64,000 nucleotides of DNA, from assembly GCF_018138715.1 (NCBI RefSeq), contig NZ_JAGSHX010000006.1:8370001-8434000 (forward strand). The letters are read 5' to 3'. The translations under genes and the position numbers were made by a program. Position 1 is the stretch's first letter. The number at the start of each line of letters is the position of its first letter. Below are positions 26,133-34,771 of this stretch, one piece after another. The notes below the pieces were generated by a model. That model was not told the origin of the DNA. It searched no databases and was given only the letters and a program-made list of their open reading frames with translations. The DNA is from Streptomyces asiaticus (lineage in GTDB: Bacteria > Actinomycetota > Actinomycetes > Streptomycetales > Streptomycetaceae).

Positions 26133-26867
26133 TCAGATCCCCGAGTGCTCCCGCCACAGCTCGGCCAGCTTCTCGTCCCCCTCCGTGGTCAGCGCGCTGA
26201 TCGGCAGTCGGTTCCAGAGCGCGAGATAGACGTCGTGGGCCGGGCCGCTGAGCTCGCAGTCGGCCGCCCCCTCACCATGGCGCTCGGTGCGCGGAGCGTC
26301 CTGGGACAGCCGCATCGTCCAGACCGCGCCCTGGTCCGTGGTCCGCACCCGGAGCGTGCGCGGGGTGTCCGTACGCACGCGGGACCGGTCCAGGCTGTGG
26401 AAACCGGCCAGCAGCTCATCGACCCCGTCGGCCGCGAACTCCGGGGTGAACGGCGAGAAGTCTCCGCCGCGCGCCGACTCCGCGTCGATCCGGTGGATGG
26501 CCGTCTCATGGGCCTGGCGCCGGACCCAGAACGCCAGCGGGGACTCCGCGGGCAGGAAGGTGAAGCACTTCACCTCGGGGTCGGCATGGGTGAGGGCGTC
26601 GACAAGGCGGGCATGGACCTCGCGGTACCACGACACCAGCTCGGGGTCGGCCGGTGCCGCCTCGAGCGTCGGCCGGACCGGCTCGGTCAGGCCCTCGGCG
26701 ACGAACCGGGCGGCCCAGCCGTGCACCTGGCCGATGTGCGACAGCAGGTCCCGGACGCGCCAGTCCGGGCAGGTGGGAACGGGGGCGTCCACCCCGGCTT
26801 CGGCCGCGGCGTCGGCCAGCAACCGGCCCTCGCGGTCGACGATTTCGATCAACTCGGCAGTCTCCAT
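26133..26867 (-). CDS. maleylpyruvate isomerase family (mycothiol-dependent, DinB-like) protein
   Basis: The 244-residue protein has the DinB/MDMPI four-helix bundle. CPDWRVRDLLSHIGQVHGWAARFVAEG lies near residues 34-60 and HETAIHRIDAE near 137. These histidines are the usual metal ligands of mycothiol-dependent maleylpyruvate isomerases. The C-terminal part (residues 170-244) matches the SCP2-like MDMPI C-terminal domain. Many paralogues occur in Streptomyces with unknown substrates. Start is the ATG giving METAELIEIVDREG; a longer read-through frame overlaps the MFS gene and is not real. The MFS gene lies 53 bp upstream on the same strand. Confidence 0.85.
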   Translation of the reverse strand: METAELIEIVDREGRLLADAAAEAGVDAPVPTCPDWRVRDLLSHIGQVHGWAARFVAEGLTEPVRPTLEAAPADPELVSWYREVHARLVDALTHADPEVKCFTFLPAESPLAFWVRRQAHETAIHRIDAESARGGDFSPFTPEFAADGVDELLAGFHSLDRSRVRTDTPRTLRVRTTDQGAVWTMRLSQDAPRTERHGEGAADCELSGPAHDVYLALWNRLPISALTTEGDEKLAELWREHSGI

Positions 26868-26920
26868 GTCGGAATCATGCCAGCCGCCTCTGACAACGAC
26901 GGGCCGGGGCGGACGGAACG

Positions 26921-28177
26921 TCAGCTTCCGGCCGTGCGCGCGGCGTTCCGCGTGCCGTACGCGACGACGGCCGCCACGGCGGCCAGCGCCGCGACCGTGG
27001 TGAGCGCGACCGGCAGCGAGTACCAGTCGGCGAGGAAGCCGATCGTCGGCGGGCCCAGCAGCATGCCGCCGTAGCCGAGCGTGGAGGCCGCGGCGACCCC
27101 GCCCGCCCCCGTCAGCGCGCCCGCCCGCGCGATGGCGACCGGGAAGAGGTTGGCCAGCCCCAGCCCGGTGACCGCGAAGCCGAGGAGGGTGAGCCAGACC
27201 GTGGGCGCGAGCGAGCCCAGCAGCATTCCGGCCGCGGCCGTGGCGCCGCCCGCGATCAACGTCCTGGTCTGGCCGAGCCGTTCGAGCAGCGCGGTGCCGC
27301 TCAGCCGCCCGACGGCCATCATCAGGGCGAAGACGGCGTAGCCCGCGGCGGCGAGCCCGGCGGACGCGTCGAGGTCCTGGTGCAGATGGAGCGCGGCCCA
27401 GTCGGCCATCGCGCCCTCGCCGTACGCCGTGCACAGCGCGATCAGGCCGAACACGGCGACGAGCCACCGGACCCGCCCCGGCCGCGGTGCGCCGGGGGGC
27501 GATGCGAGGCCGGCGGCAGGCCCGGACTCGGCCGCGGGCCCCGTGCCGCTCCGCGGCGTGGGCACCGGCAGCGAGATCAGCGTCCGGCCCGCGACGGCCG
27601 TGAGCAGCAGCCCGAAGACCGCGAGCAGCGACAGATGGCGGGTGGGGGAGAGATGGTCGGCGATCAGCCCGCCCAGCCCGGCCCCGGCCATCCCGCCCAG
27701 GCTGAACGCGGCGTGGAAGCCGGGCATGACCGGGCGGCACAGGGCGGCGATGAGGTCGACGGCCGCGCTGTTCATGGCCACGTTGAGGGCGCCGAACCCG
27801 GTGCCGAAGACCAGCAGCACCAGGCCGAGGGCGAGCGCGGAGTGGGTCAGCGGCGGCAGCGCGACCGAGCCCGCGAGCAGCGCACCGGCGGCCACCGTCG
27901 TCGGATGGTTGCCGAAGCGGCGGCACAGGCGCCCGGTGGCCATCATCGTGGCCGTACCGCCCGCCGACACGCCGAGCAGCGCCAGCCCCAGCGCGCCCTC
28001 CGAGGCGCTCGTCTGGTCCTTGATCGCGGGGATCCGGGCGACCCACCCGGCGAACACGAATCCGTCGAGAAAGAAGAACGCGGTGATGGCGGCGCGGAGT
28101 CGGGTGAGGGCGCGATCCGTGGAGGCGGAGCGGCGCGCGCCCGGAGTGGCCGTCCGTGTTTTGTTTGGAGTCGGCAC
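26921..28177 (-). CDS. MFS transporter
   Basis: The 418-residue protein has about twelve helices (first at ITAFFFLDGFVFAGWVARIP). The MFS loop 2-3 motif appears as GRLCRRFGNHPTT and its repeat as GRLSGTALLERLGQT. The central loop is Pro/Gly/Ala-rich. It resembles sugar/drug facilitators of the FucP-like branch often paired with ROK regulators. The proposed GTG start has TATTCT 6 nt upstream and no ribosome site, so the transcript is probably leaderless. It is divergent from the ROK-type regulator with only 17 bp between start codons, implying control by that regulator. Confidence 0.88.
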   Translation of the reverse strand: MPTPNKTRTATPGARRSASTDRALTRLRAAITAFFFLDGFVFAGWVARIPAIKDQTSASEGALGLALLGVSAGGTATMMATGRLCRRFGNHPTTVAAGALLAGSVALPPLTHSALALGLVLLVFGTGFGALNVAMNSAAVDLIAALCRPVMPGFHAAFSLGGMAGAGLGGLIADHLSPTRHLSLLAVFGLLLTAVAGRTLISLPVPTPRSGTGPAAESGPAAGLASPPGAPRPGRVRWLVAVFGLIALCTAYGEGAMADWAALHLHQDLDASAGLAAAGYAVFALMMAVGRLSGTALLERLGQTRTLIAGGATAAAGMLLGSLAPTVWLTLLGFAVTGLGLANLFPVAIARAGALTGAGGVAAASTLGYGGMLLGPPTIGFLADWYSLPVALTTVAALAAVAAVVAYGTRNAARTAGS

Positions 28178-28213
28178 AAAGTGAGAATAGAGGCGTGACC
28201 CAGACACGGACAA
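28161..28213. promoter_or_regulatory. overlapping divergent leaderless promoters (MFS / ROK regulator)
   Basis: Rightward: TTGTTT (28161-28166), 16 nt, GAGAAT (28183-28188), 6 nt, GTG at 28195. Leftward: TTGTCC (complement of 28208-28213), 18 nt, TATTCT (complement of 28184-28189), 6 nt, GTG at 28177. The two -10 boxes overlap and each -35 lies inside the other gene's coding sequence. Both mRNAs should begin at the start codon. Confidence 0.65.
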
Positions 28214-29424
28214 GGCTCGAGCGCGGCCGAAGCGCTCTTGGCCCGGCACTGGCACTCGTCCACACCGGCCGTGCGCCCACCCGCGCCGTGCTCACCGCCG
28301 AGCTCGGGGTGACCCGAGCGACCGCGGGCGCCGTCGCCGCCGAGTTGGAGGCGCTCGGCCTGATCCAGGTCGACTCGCGGCCGCTCGGGGCCGCCGGGGC
28401 ACAGGGCCGTCCCTCCCACCGGCTGTCGATCGCGCCTCACGGGCCGGTCGCGCTCGCCGCCCAGGTGCACGCCGACGGCTTCCGCGCGGCGCTGGTCGGA
28501 CTCGGGGGGCAGACCGTGGCCACCGCCCCCGGCTGCATGACCGTGCCCGCCGACCCGGCGCACGTCATCGACGCGGTCGTCGAGGCCGGTGCCCGGCTGC
28601 TGAGTGAGACCGGCCGCCGCTGTGTGGGCGCGGGGCTCGCCGTCCCGTCCGCGGTCGCCGAACCGGAGGGCACCGCCCTGAACCCGCTGCACGTCGCCTG
28701 GCCGGCGGGCGCTCCGGTCCGCGAGCTGTTCAACCGCAGCCTGGCGGCGGCCGGGATCCGTGGCGACGACGGCGAGCCGGTCACCGGCTTCGCGGGCAAT
28801 GACGTCAACCTGGCAGCGCTCGCCGAACATCGCCATGGCGCGGGCGGCGGCGCTCAGCATCTGCTCTGCGTCGCCACCGGGCACCGGGGCGTCGGTGGCG
28901 CGCTGGTGCTCGACGGACGGCTGCACACCGGCAGTGCGGGGCTCGCCCTCGAGGTGGGCCATCTGACCGTCAACCCCGAGGGACCGCCCTGCCACTGCGG
29001 CAGCCGCGGCTGTCTGGACATCGAGGCCGATCCGCTCGCCTTCCTCACGGCGGCCGGGCGCGAACCGGGCCCGGAGGTGTCCCTCTTGCAGCAGGCCCGC
29101 GATCTGCTGCGCGAGGAGTACGCCACGGCACCGTCCGTAAGGGCGGCCACCGAGCAGCTCATCGACCGCCTCGGCCTGGGGCTCGCCGGTCTGGTCAACA
29201 TCCTCAACCCGGACCGGATCATCCTCGGCGGGCTGCACCGCGAGCTCCTGGAGGCCGACCCGGAGCGGCTGCGCGCCGTGGTGGCGGAGCGCAGCCTGTG
29301 GGGCCGGAGTGGGGGCGTACCGATCCTGCCGTGCACGCTGGACCACAACAGCCTGGTCGGAGCGGCGGAGCTGGCGTGGCAGCCGGTCCTGGACGACCCG
29401 CTGGCGGCCCTGGGCGTGGGCTGA
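28195..29424 (+). CDS. ROK-family transcriptional regulator
   Basis: The 409-residue protein has an N-terminal winged-HTH (TRAVLTAELGVTRATAGAVAAELEALGLI, about residues 26-54) joined to a ROK domain. The ROK zinc motif CHCGSRGCLD is present near residue 265, but the kinase ATP motif is altered, as expected for a repressor of the NagC/Mlc/XylR type rather than a kinase. It should bind a sugar or sugar phosphate and control the divergent MFS gene. Its GTG start has GAGAAT 6 nt upstream and no ribosome site. It ends 12 bp from the convergent DUF4865 gene. Confidence 0.9.
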   Translation: MTQTRTRLERGRSALGPALALVHTGRAPTRAVLTAELGVTRATAGAVAAELEALGLIQVDSRPLGAAGAQGRPSHRLSIAPHGPVALAAQVHADGFRAALVGLGGQTVATAPGCMTVPADPAHVIDAVVEAGARLLSETGRRCVGAGLAVPSAVAEPEGTALNPLHVAWPAGAPVRELFNRSLAAAGIRGDDGEPVTGFAGNDVNLAALAEHRHGAGGGAQHLLCVATGHRGVGGALVLDGRLHTGSAGLALEVGHLTVNPEGPPCHCGSRGCLDIEADPLAFLTAAGREPGPEVSLLQQARDLLREEYATAPSVRAATEQLIDRLGLGLAGLVNILNPDRIILGGLHRELLEADPERLRAVVAERSLWGRSGGVPILPCTLDHNSLVGAAELAWQPVLDDPLAALGVG

Positions 29425-29436
29425 CCGGCCCGGCGG

Positions 29437-30021
29437 TCACCAGTGCCGCCCCCGGGGAAGCGCGTCCACGTCCGGGGTCGACAGATGGAGCACCTGGTAG
29501 CGGTCACCCGGCTCCGAGGGCGGTGCCGACTCCTCCCAGAGCGTGAAGTGGATCAGCTCCCAGCCGCGCGGGTCGATGCCGAGGGCCGTGGTGTGGACGC
29601 CGTCCTTACGGGCGCGCTCGGCCAGCCGTACCAGCGCGTCCTCGACGGCGGAGGCGGGATCGGTGGCCGGGACCGGCTCGGCGTGGCGGGTGGCGGCGCG
29701 TGGCATGGCGCCCGCGGCCGGGCCCCGCTCGAAGCCGAGCCCCTGCCAGTGCTCGACCGGGGGTCTGCCGAAGTCCCGGACGATGCCCTGGAATCCGGGG
29801 CCCCACAGAAACCGGTTCATGGCCTCGGGCGCGGTCCACAGATAGAACGGGGCGTACTGATGGACCGGCGAGCCGTCCACACCGCGCTCCCGGATCCCGT
29901 AGGCCTTGAGGCCCAGCCCCGAGAAGTCGTCGAGCAGCGGTCCCTTCGTCTCCACCCGATGCCGGATGATCTTCATGTCGTAGTCGGCGGGCAGGGTGAT
30001 CCGGTACTGCATGGCGAGCAT
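29437..30021 (-). CDS. DUF4865 family protein
   Basis: The 194-residue protein starts MLAMQYRITLPADYDMKIIRHRV, with later YAPFYLWTAPEAMNRFLWGPGFQGIVRDFGRP, a pattern I recognise as DUF4865. The fold appears to be a ferredoxin-like monooxygenase-type dimer (ABM-like), but no catalytic residues are assigned. GGAG lies 8 nt before the chosen ATG. A near-perfect 18-bp palindrome (30080-30097) lies about 60 bp upstream, so expression is probably repressed by a TetR- or MarR-type factor encoded elsewhere. Confidence 0.8.
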   Translation of the reverse strand: MLAMQYRITLPADYDMKIIRHRVETKGPLLDDFSGLGLKAYGIRERGVDGSPVHQYAPFYLWTAPEAMNRFLWGPGFQGIVRDFGRPPVEHWQGLGFERGPAAGAMPRAATRHAEPVPATDPASAVEDALVRLAERARKDGVHTTALGIDPRGWELIHFTLWEESAPPSEPGDRYQVLHLSTPDVDALPRGRHW

Positions 30022-30079
30022 CGGTGAACTCCTGTCGGTGGGGCGTGTGTTCGCATGCGGTCGTTCTCGCCCCTTGATC

Positions 30080-30097
30080 GTACACACTAGTAGGTAC
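30080..30097. promoter_or_regulatory. 18-bp palindrome GTAC-N2-ACTAGT-N2-GTAC
   Basis: GTACACACTAGTAGGTAC is symmetric except at two positions per arm. It lies between the divergent DUF4865 and SHOCT genes. Its AT-rich core and position near a TACGAT -10 candidate suit a repressor site. No cognate regulator is adjacent. Confidence 0.6.
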
Positions 30098-30247
30098 AGA
30101 GCGGCCGGGCCGGTGCGCGTACTCCCCGGGAGGTAACGGAACTGTCGTCGGCCGTACGACGACCACGGCGCCGTAAGGGAGTGATCCTCGGGAGTGGCCA
30201 CGTGAATGAGGGCCATGGAAACCCCACTCCCGAGGAGCGCGATCACC

Positions 30248-30550
30248 ATGAACACCCTGGCGCACGGCTTCGCCGACGGCGATGGCCCCGGACCCTGGAT
30301 TCTGCTCTTCCCGCTGATGTGGGCGCTGGTCGTCGGCGGCGCGGTCTTCGTGCTGCGGCGCGCCGGATGGCGCGGACGCGCCCCCTGGCGGCACGGTCCC
30401 GGCCCCGTGGACTTCGGCGAGCGATCGCCGATCGCGGTGCTGGGCCGTCGCTTCGCGGCCGGTGAGATCGACGAGGACGAGTACTGGCGCCGACTGTCCG
30501 TCCTGGACGAGCAGTTCGGCCGTCATGCGACGAAGGGCGGGGCCCTCTGA
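30248..30550 (+). CDS. small membrane protein with SHOCT domain
   Basis: The 100-residue protein has one membrane helix (WILLFPLMWALVVGGAVFVLRRA), a basic stretch, and a C-terminal SHOCT motif (IAVLGRRFAAGEIDEDEYWRRLSVLDEQF). It probably works by assembly with other membrane proteins; no specific role is known. GAGGAG precedes the ATG. It is a second SHOCT protein in the window, unrelated in its N-terminal part to the one at 7151. Confidence 0.8.
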   Translation: MNTLAHGFADGDGPGPWILLFPLMWALVVGGAVFVLRRAGWRGRAPWRHGPGPVDFGERSPIAVLGRRFAAGEIDEDEYWRRLSVLDEQFGRHATKGGAL

Positions 30551-30635
30551 CGGCGACGGCGGAGGCCGGGGCGGTACGGGCCGCCGGGCGTTATCCGGGC
30601 TGTCCCGCCTCGCTGGAGGCGGGACGCTCGCATGC

Positions 30636-31370
30636 TCAGCGGGCGGCTGCCGACCGGGCGGCCGCGGGGGCCCGCTCGCGCACCGCGGGCGCCGGAGCGG
30701 CGGCAACGGCCGGTGCCGGGGCCGGAGCGGCGGCGGCAACGGGGGCCGATGCCGCGGCGACGGGCTCGGGGGCGACGGGTGCGGGCGTTGCCGGTGCCGG
30801 TGCAACGGGCGCCGGGGCGACAGGCGCCGGAGCCGGGGTGGTGGCGGGCGCGGGTGCGGACGCGGGGCCGGCGAGGGGCGCCGGTGCCGGACGGGAGGCG
30901 TCCGTGCGAAGGGGCGGTGCGGTGCGGCCCGTTCCATGCGAGGCGAAGGGCGGCTTGGCGGTGGCGGTGGGCCGCGGCACGGCCAGCGTGAACCAGACGA
31001 CCTTCCCGCTGCCGTCGTCCCGCGCGTGCATCCCCCAGCTCTGGCTGACGGCCGCGACCAACGCGAGCCCCCTGCCATGGGTGGCGAAGGGATCGCACAC
31101 CTGAACGCGAGGCAGTCGCGGATCCTGGTCGCGGACCGAAACGGTCAGCCGGTCCAGCATGAGAGCGATCTCCACCGTGCACTGCTTGTCCGGCTCGGCG
31201 TGCCGATGGACATTGGTGAGCAGTTCGGTGACGCCGAGCGCCGCCGGGTCGATGAGCGGATCCAGATGCCAGTAGCGCAACTGCGCCGACACGATTCTGC
31301 GGACCTGTCCGATCCGCGACGGCAGGGCCTGGAGCTCCACCGTGCAATGCCTGCTAGGACGACTGATCAC
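30636..31370 (-). CDS. RsbW-like ATP-binding protein with Ala/Pro-rich tail
   Basis: In this 244-residue protein, residues 1-130 form a GHKL ATPase of the HATPase_c_2 (RsbW/SpoIIAB-like) type, with N box LGVTELLTNVHRHAEPDKQ and HGRGLALVAAVSQSWGM. Such small Streptomyces kinases phosphorylate anti-anti-sigma factors or act with SpoIIE phosphatases. The last 100 residues are an almost pure Ala/Pro/Val tail that should be disordered or extended; most relatives lack one this long. The GTG follows AGGGAG. No partner antagonist is adjacent. Confidence 0.82.
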   Translation of the reverse strand: MISRPSRHCTVELQALPSRIGQVRRIVSAQLRYWHLDPLIDPAALGVTELLTNVHRHAEPDKQCTVEIALMLDRLTVSVRDQDPRLPRVQVCDPFATHGRGLALVAAVSQSWGMHARDDGSGKVVWFTLAVPRPTATAKPPFASHGTGRTAPPLRTDASRPAPAPLAGPASAPAPATTPAPAPVAPAPVAPAPATPAPVAPEPVAAASAPVAAAAPAPAPAVAAAPAPAVRERAPAAARSAAAR

Positions 31371-31554
31371 GGCTGCGACTCCCTGAAGACGTGGGGCTAG
31401 CCTGATTCAGATGCGGGCGACGAACACGTTCAGCAGTGGTGGCTGCTGGGCGCGACCGGTGGGACGGTTCTCAGCGTCACCGCTTGTTGACCCTCAGTGA
31501 TACTGATACTCGTCCAGGGTCGGTCCCACCGCGCGCATGCGCAACTCGGCCGCC

Positions 31555-31890
31555 TCACCTCTTCGAGGCATGCCTCCGGGCGGACCGGACGGCGTCGAGG
31601 AAGCGGCTGGCGGCGCCCGAGCCGGACTTGGCCGAGGCCGACTTGGCGTCCTGCGAGCCGAGGGTGAGGCGGTAACGGGTGCCGTTCACGGTGGCCATGG
31701 CCTGGTCCCCGTCCACGAACCAGGGCTTGCTCGCACGCACCGACTGCACGGGCGCGCTGTCGATCTCGCTGCCGTAGCTGGTCAGCAACTGGAGCCGGCC
31801 GTCCTTGATCATGACCTGTCCGGCGCGGGTGACCGAGCGCAGGAATCGCTCGATCCGCACTCCTCTGGCGTTGAACTCCGTATCGGCCAT
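31555..31890 (-). CDS. conserved hypothetical small basic protein
   Basis: The 111-residue protein begins [47 protein letters not shown], then [22 protein letters not shown], suggesting a small beta-barrel or PH-like domain. A basic Ser/Ala tail ends [11 protein letters not shown] do not recognise the family. GGGGAGGCGG lies upstream of the ATG; a GTG one codon earlier is also possible. It is divergent from the cysteine-synthase-like gene. The 184 bp to the ATPase gene hold no other gene. Confidence 0.65.
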   Translation of the reverse strand: MADTEFNARGVRIERFLRSVTRAGQVMIKDGRLQLLTSYGSEIDSAPVQSVRASKPWFVDGDQAMATVNGTRYRLTLGSQDAKSASAKSGSGAASRFLDAVRSARRHASKR

Positions 31891-32071
31891 CACACAACCG
31901 CCTCCCCGATGGCTCCGACTGGCACTGTGCCGCCGCCTCTCATTTTCCCTGTTGCGCAGTGTGCCCGTGACCGGCCCCGGACACCAGGGCGCACTGGGGG
32001 ACAATGAGGATCGAAACGGCATGAGTATGCCACCTGGGCTGGGCGTGGGGCACAAGCAGGAGGAGTGGGCG

Positions 32072-33193
32072 TTGGACGGCACGGCGCACGGGAGTACCGA
32101 GACGATCGACGTGGATCGCAGCGACCACGGCTACCGCGAGTGGCTGAAGGAAGCCGTCCGTAAGGTGCAGGCCGACGCCCAGCGGTCCGCGGACACCCAC
32201 CTGCTGAGCTTCCCGCTGCCCGAGCGCTGGGGGATCGACCTCTACCTCAAGGACGAGTCCACCCACCCCACGGGAAGCCTCAAGCACCGCCTGGCACGCT
32301 CGCTGTTCCTCTATGGGCTGTGCAACGGCTGGATCCGGCCGGGCAAACCCGTGATCGAGGCGTCCAGTGGCTCGACCGCCGTATCCGAGGCGTACTTCGC
32401 CAAGCTGATCGGGGTGCCCTTCATCGCGGTGATGCCCCGCACGACCAGCCGGGAGAAGTGCCGCCTGATCGAATTCCATGGCGGCCAGTGCCATTTCGTG
32501 GACGACCCGCGGACGATGTACGAGGAGTCCGCAACCCTCGCGGCGGAATCCGGGGGCCACTACATGGACCAGTTCACCTACGCCGAGCGGGCCACGGACT
32601 GGCGCGGCAACAACAACATCGCCGAGTCGATCTATCAGCAGCTGCGTCTGGAGCGCTATCCCGAACCGGCGTGGGTCGTGGCCACGGCGGGCACCGGTGG
32701 CACGTCGGCGACCCTCGCCCGCTATGTCCACTACATGCAGTACGACACCCGGGTGTGCGTCGCCGACCCGGAGAACTCCTGCTTCTTCGACGGCTGGGTG
32801 CACCATGACGCCCACGCCTCCAGCGACCACGGCTCACGCATCGAGGGCATCGGCCGCCCCCGGATGGAGCCCAGCTTCGTACCGGGCGCGATCGACCGGA
32901 TGATGAAGGTCCCGGACGCGGCGAGCGTCGCCGCCGTGCGCGCCCTGGAGCGGGCCATCGGCCGTAAGGCGGGCGGCTCCACCGGGACGGGGCTGTGGAG
33001 CGCGCTGCGGATCGTCGCGGAGATGGTGGCCGCGGGGCGGACCGGGAGCGTGGTGACGCTGCTGTGCGATCCGGGGGAGCGGTATTTGGACAAGTACTAC
33101 TCGGACGCGTGGCTCGAGGAGCAGGGGCTGGACATCGAGCCGTATGTGAAGACGCTCGACATCTTCCTCACCACGGGTAACTGGACGGACTGA
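32072..33193 (+). CDS. PLP-dependent cysteine synthase family protein
   Basis: The 373-residue fold-type II PLP enzyme has the Schiff-base lysine in [13 protein letters not shown], the substrate loop in [19 protein letters not shown], and the phosphate-binding loop [15 protein letters not shown]. It resembles cysteine synthase or cystathionine beta-synthase-like enzymes. The specific amino-acid substrate is not known. I chose a TTG start because AGGAGGAG stands 6 nt upstream. An ATG 17 codons earlier (32021) with a weaker site is the alternative. The C-terminal [13 protein letters not shown] is conserved in the actinobacterial subgroup. Confidence 0.88.
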   Translation: MDGTAHGSTETIDVDRSDHGYREWLKEAVRKVQADAQRSADTHLLSFPLPERWGIDLYLKDESTHPTGSLKHRLARSLFLYGLCNGWIRPGKPVIEASSGSTAVSEAYFAKLIGVPFIAVMPRTTSREKCRLIEFHGGQCHFVDDPRTMYEESATLAAESGGHYMDQFTYAERATDWRGNNNIAESIYQQLRLERYPEPAWVVATAGTGGTSATLARYVHYMQYDTRVCVADPENSCFFDGWVHHDAHASSDHGSRIEGIGRPRMEPSFVPGAIDRMMKVPDAASVAAVRALERAIGRKAGGSTGTGLWSALRIVAEMVAAGRTGSVVTLLCDPGERYLDKYYSDAWLEEQGLDIEPYVKTLDIFLTTGNWTD

Positions 33194-33198
33194 CCTCC

Positions 33199-33298
33199 GC
33201 CCTTACGGCCACCGCCACGCCCTTACGTCCACCGCCACGCGCGTACGGTCGCCGTCATGCCCTTACGGTCGCCGCCTCGCCCTTACGGCCGTCGTCAG
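33199..33298. repeat. 20-bp tandem repeat, five units
   Basis: CCTTACGGCCACCGCCACGC and four variants follow each other with an exact 20-bp period from about 33201 to 33300, filling the space between two convergent genes and reaching the SRPBCC stop codon. A further unit-like copy (GCCCTTACGGTCGCCGCCAT) is at 45477-45496. Confidence 0.85.
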
Positions 33299-33765
33299 GC
33301 CGCCGCCACCATCCGGTCCAGGTTCCGCACCGCCTGGTGGAACGCGCGCCGCAGACCCGGCCGCATCGCCCGTACGGCACCGCGCAGCACCGCCGTGCCG
33401 TCCACCGCGAAGACATAGCGCACCACGGTACCGCCGTCCGACGGCCGCAGTGTCCACTCCTCCAGCAGGGCCCGCAGCCCCGGTACGTTGGTCTCGTCGA
33501 CGCGGTAGGCGTAGCGCTCGTGCGGATCCGCCGCCATGACCGTCTCGCGGAAGCGGGTGCCGCCCATGAGGCGGATCTCCCTGCCCTTGCCGCCGTCCGT
33601 GGAGCGGGCGTCCTTCACCTGCCGGAACCACCGCGGCCAGCCCTCGACGTCGGTGAACGCCTCGAACACCGCCTCCGGAGCGGCCGAGACCTTGGCGACG
33701 AAGACGAGCCGCACCGGGGCGGTCTCGGCGTACTCCAGTCCGACGGAACGCAACCGGTGTGTCAT
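33295..33765 (-). CDS. SRPBCC (START/Bet v 1-like) family protein
   Basis: The 156-residue protein contains VFVAKVSAAPEAVFEAFTDVEGWPRWFRQVKDA and GTRFRETVMAADPHERYAYRV, the helix-grip fold of polyketide cyclase/START-like proteins, which bind hydrophobic ligands. No catalytic role can be assigned. The ATG at codon 3 of the longer GTG frame is preferred because TATCGT lies 6 nt before it and no ribosome site is present, pointing to leaderless mRNA. The DeoR-type gene ends 24 bp upstream on the same strand. Confidence 0.82.
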   Translation of the reverse strand: MTHRLRSVGLEYAETAPVRLVFVAKVSAAPEAVFEAFTDVEGWPRWFRQVKDARSTDGGKGREIRLMGGTRFRETVMAADPHERYAYRVDETNVPGLRALLEEWTLRPSDGGTVVRYVFAVDGTAVLRGAVRAMRPGLRRAFHQAVRNLDRMVAAA

Positions 33766-33789
33766 GGACACACGATAACTGTCGGGGTG

Positions 33790-34635
33790 TCAGATGTCTG
33801 CGGTGCGGACCGGCTCGCCCGCCACCACCAGCTCCGGCAGATACTCGGAGATCTCCGCCCGCGCCTCCTCCGGCAGCCCCGGGTCCGTGACCAGCGCGTC
33901 CACCTGGTCCAGCGAGGCGAAGGAACTCAGCCCCACCGTGCCCCACTTGGTGTGGTCCGCGACCACCACCACCCGGCGCGCGGCCCTGACGAAGTGGCGG
34001 TTGGTCTCCGCCTCCGCGAGATTCGGCGTCGACAGACCCGCCTCCACCGATATGCCGTGCACCCCGAGGAAGAGCACATCGAAGTGGAGCGAGCGCACCG
34101 CCGCGTCCGCGACCGGCCCCACCAGCGTGTCCGACGGCGTCCGCACCCCGCCGGTGAGCACGACGGTGGCCGCGCCCGGGCGCGGGCCCACCCCGCCGAG
34201 CGCCGCCGACCGCTGGGCGTTGTAGAACACATCGGCCACCCGGACCGAGTTCGTGACCACGGTCAGATCCGGCACCTCCAGCAGCTGCTGGGCCAGTGCG
34301 AAGGCCGTGGTGCCCCCGGCCAGGGCGATCGCGGTGCCCGGCGTGGCCATCGCGGCCGCCGCCTTGGCGATGTCCTCCTTGGCGCTCAGCTCGAGGCCCG
34401 ACTTGGCCTCGAACCCGGGCTCGTACGTGCTCGCCTCGGCCACCGGCACGGCCCCGCCGTGCACCTTCTCCACGACGCCCAGCCTGGCCAGCGCGTCGAG
34501 ATCGCGACGAACCGTCATGTCCGAGACATTGAGCTTGCGCGTCAGCTCGTTCACCCGGACCCCGCCGCGCCGCCTGACCTCATCGAGAATCAGGGCACGC
34601 CGCTGCTCCGCGAGCAGGTTCTGGTTGTCGCTCAC
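33790..34635 (-). CDS. DeoR/GlpR-family transcriptional regulator
   Basis: The 281-residue regulator has an N-terminal HTH_DeoR ([46 protein letters not shown], residues 8-53). The DeoRC sensor domain has the phosphosugar-isomerase-like loop (IALAGGTTAFALAQQL, then VVVADHTKWG). These repressors answer to phosphorylated sugars. No sugar operon is next to it, so its targets are elsewhere or include itself. The GTG start is preceded by GGAGGGAG at longer than usual spacing. It is divergent from the large membrane hydrolase-like gene. Confidence 0.92.
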   Translation of the reverse strand: MSDNQNLLAEQRRALILDEVRRRGGVRVNELTRKLNVSDMTVRRDLDALARLGVVEKVHGGAVPVAEASTYEPGFEAKSGLELSAKEDIAKAAAAMATPGTAIALAGGTTAFALAQQLLEVPDLTVVTNSVRVADVFYNAQRSAALGGVGPRPGAATVVLTGGVRTPSDTLVGPVADAAVRSLHFDVLFLGVHGISVEAGLSTPNLAEAETNRHFVRAARRVVVVADHTKWGTVGLSSFASLDQVDALVTDPGLPEEARAEISEYLPELVVAGEPVRTADI

Positions 34636-34771
34636 CCTGCCACGTCTCCCTCCGGTCGGCCCTCGTCGCCCGCGCGTTCATCTTCGCATGAGGCGAAGAC
34701 AGCGGAGTGCCGGTGCACCCAGGGTTACGATTTCGGCACGCCCGCCGTGTCAGGGTCGGGGAAGGTGGCCG

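Noticed and set aside
26133..28295. 720-codon frame covering both the MFS and the isomerase-like genes
   Set aside because: It reads the isomerase-like gene in frame at its 3' part but crosses the MFS gene out of frame; two separate genes explain the region.
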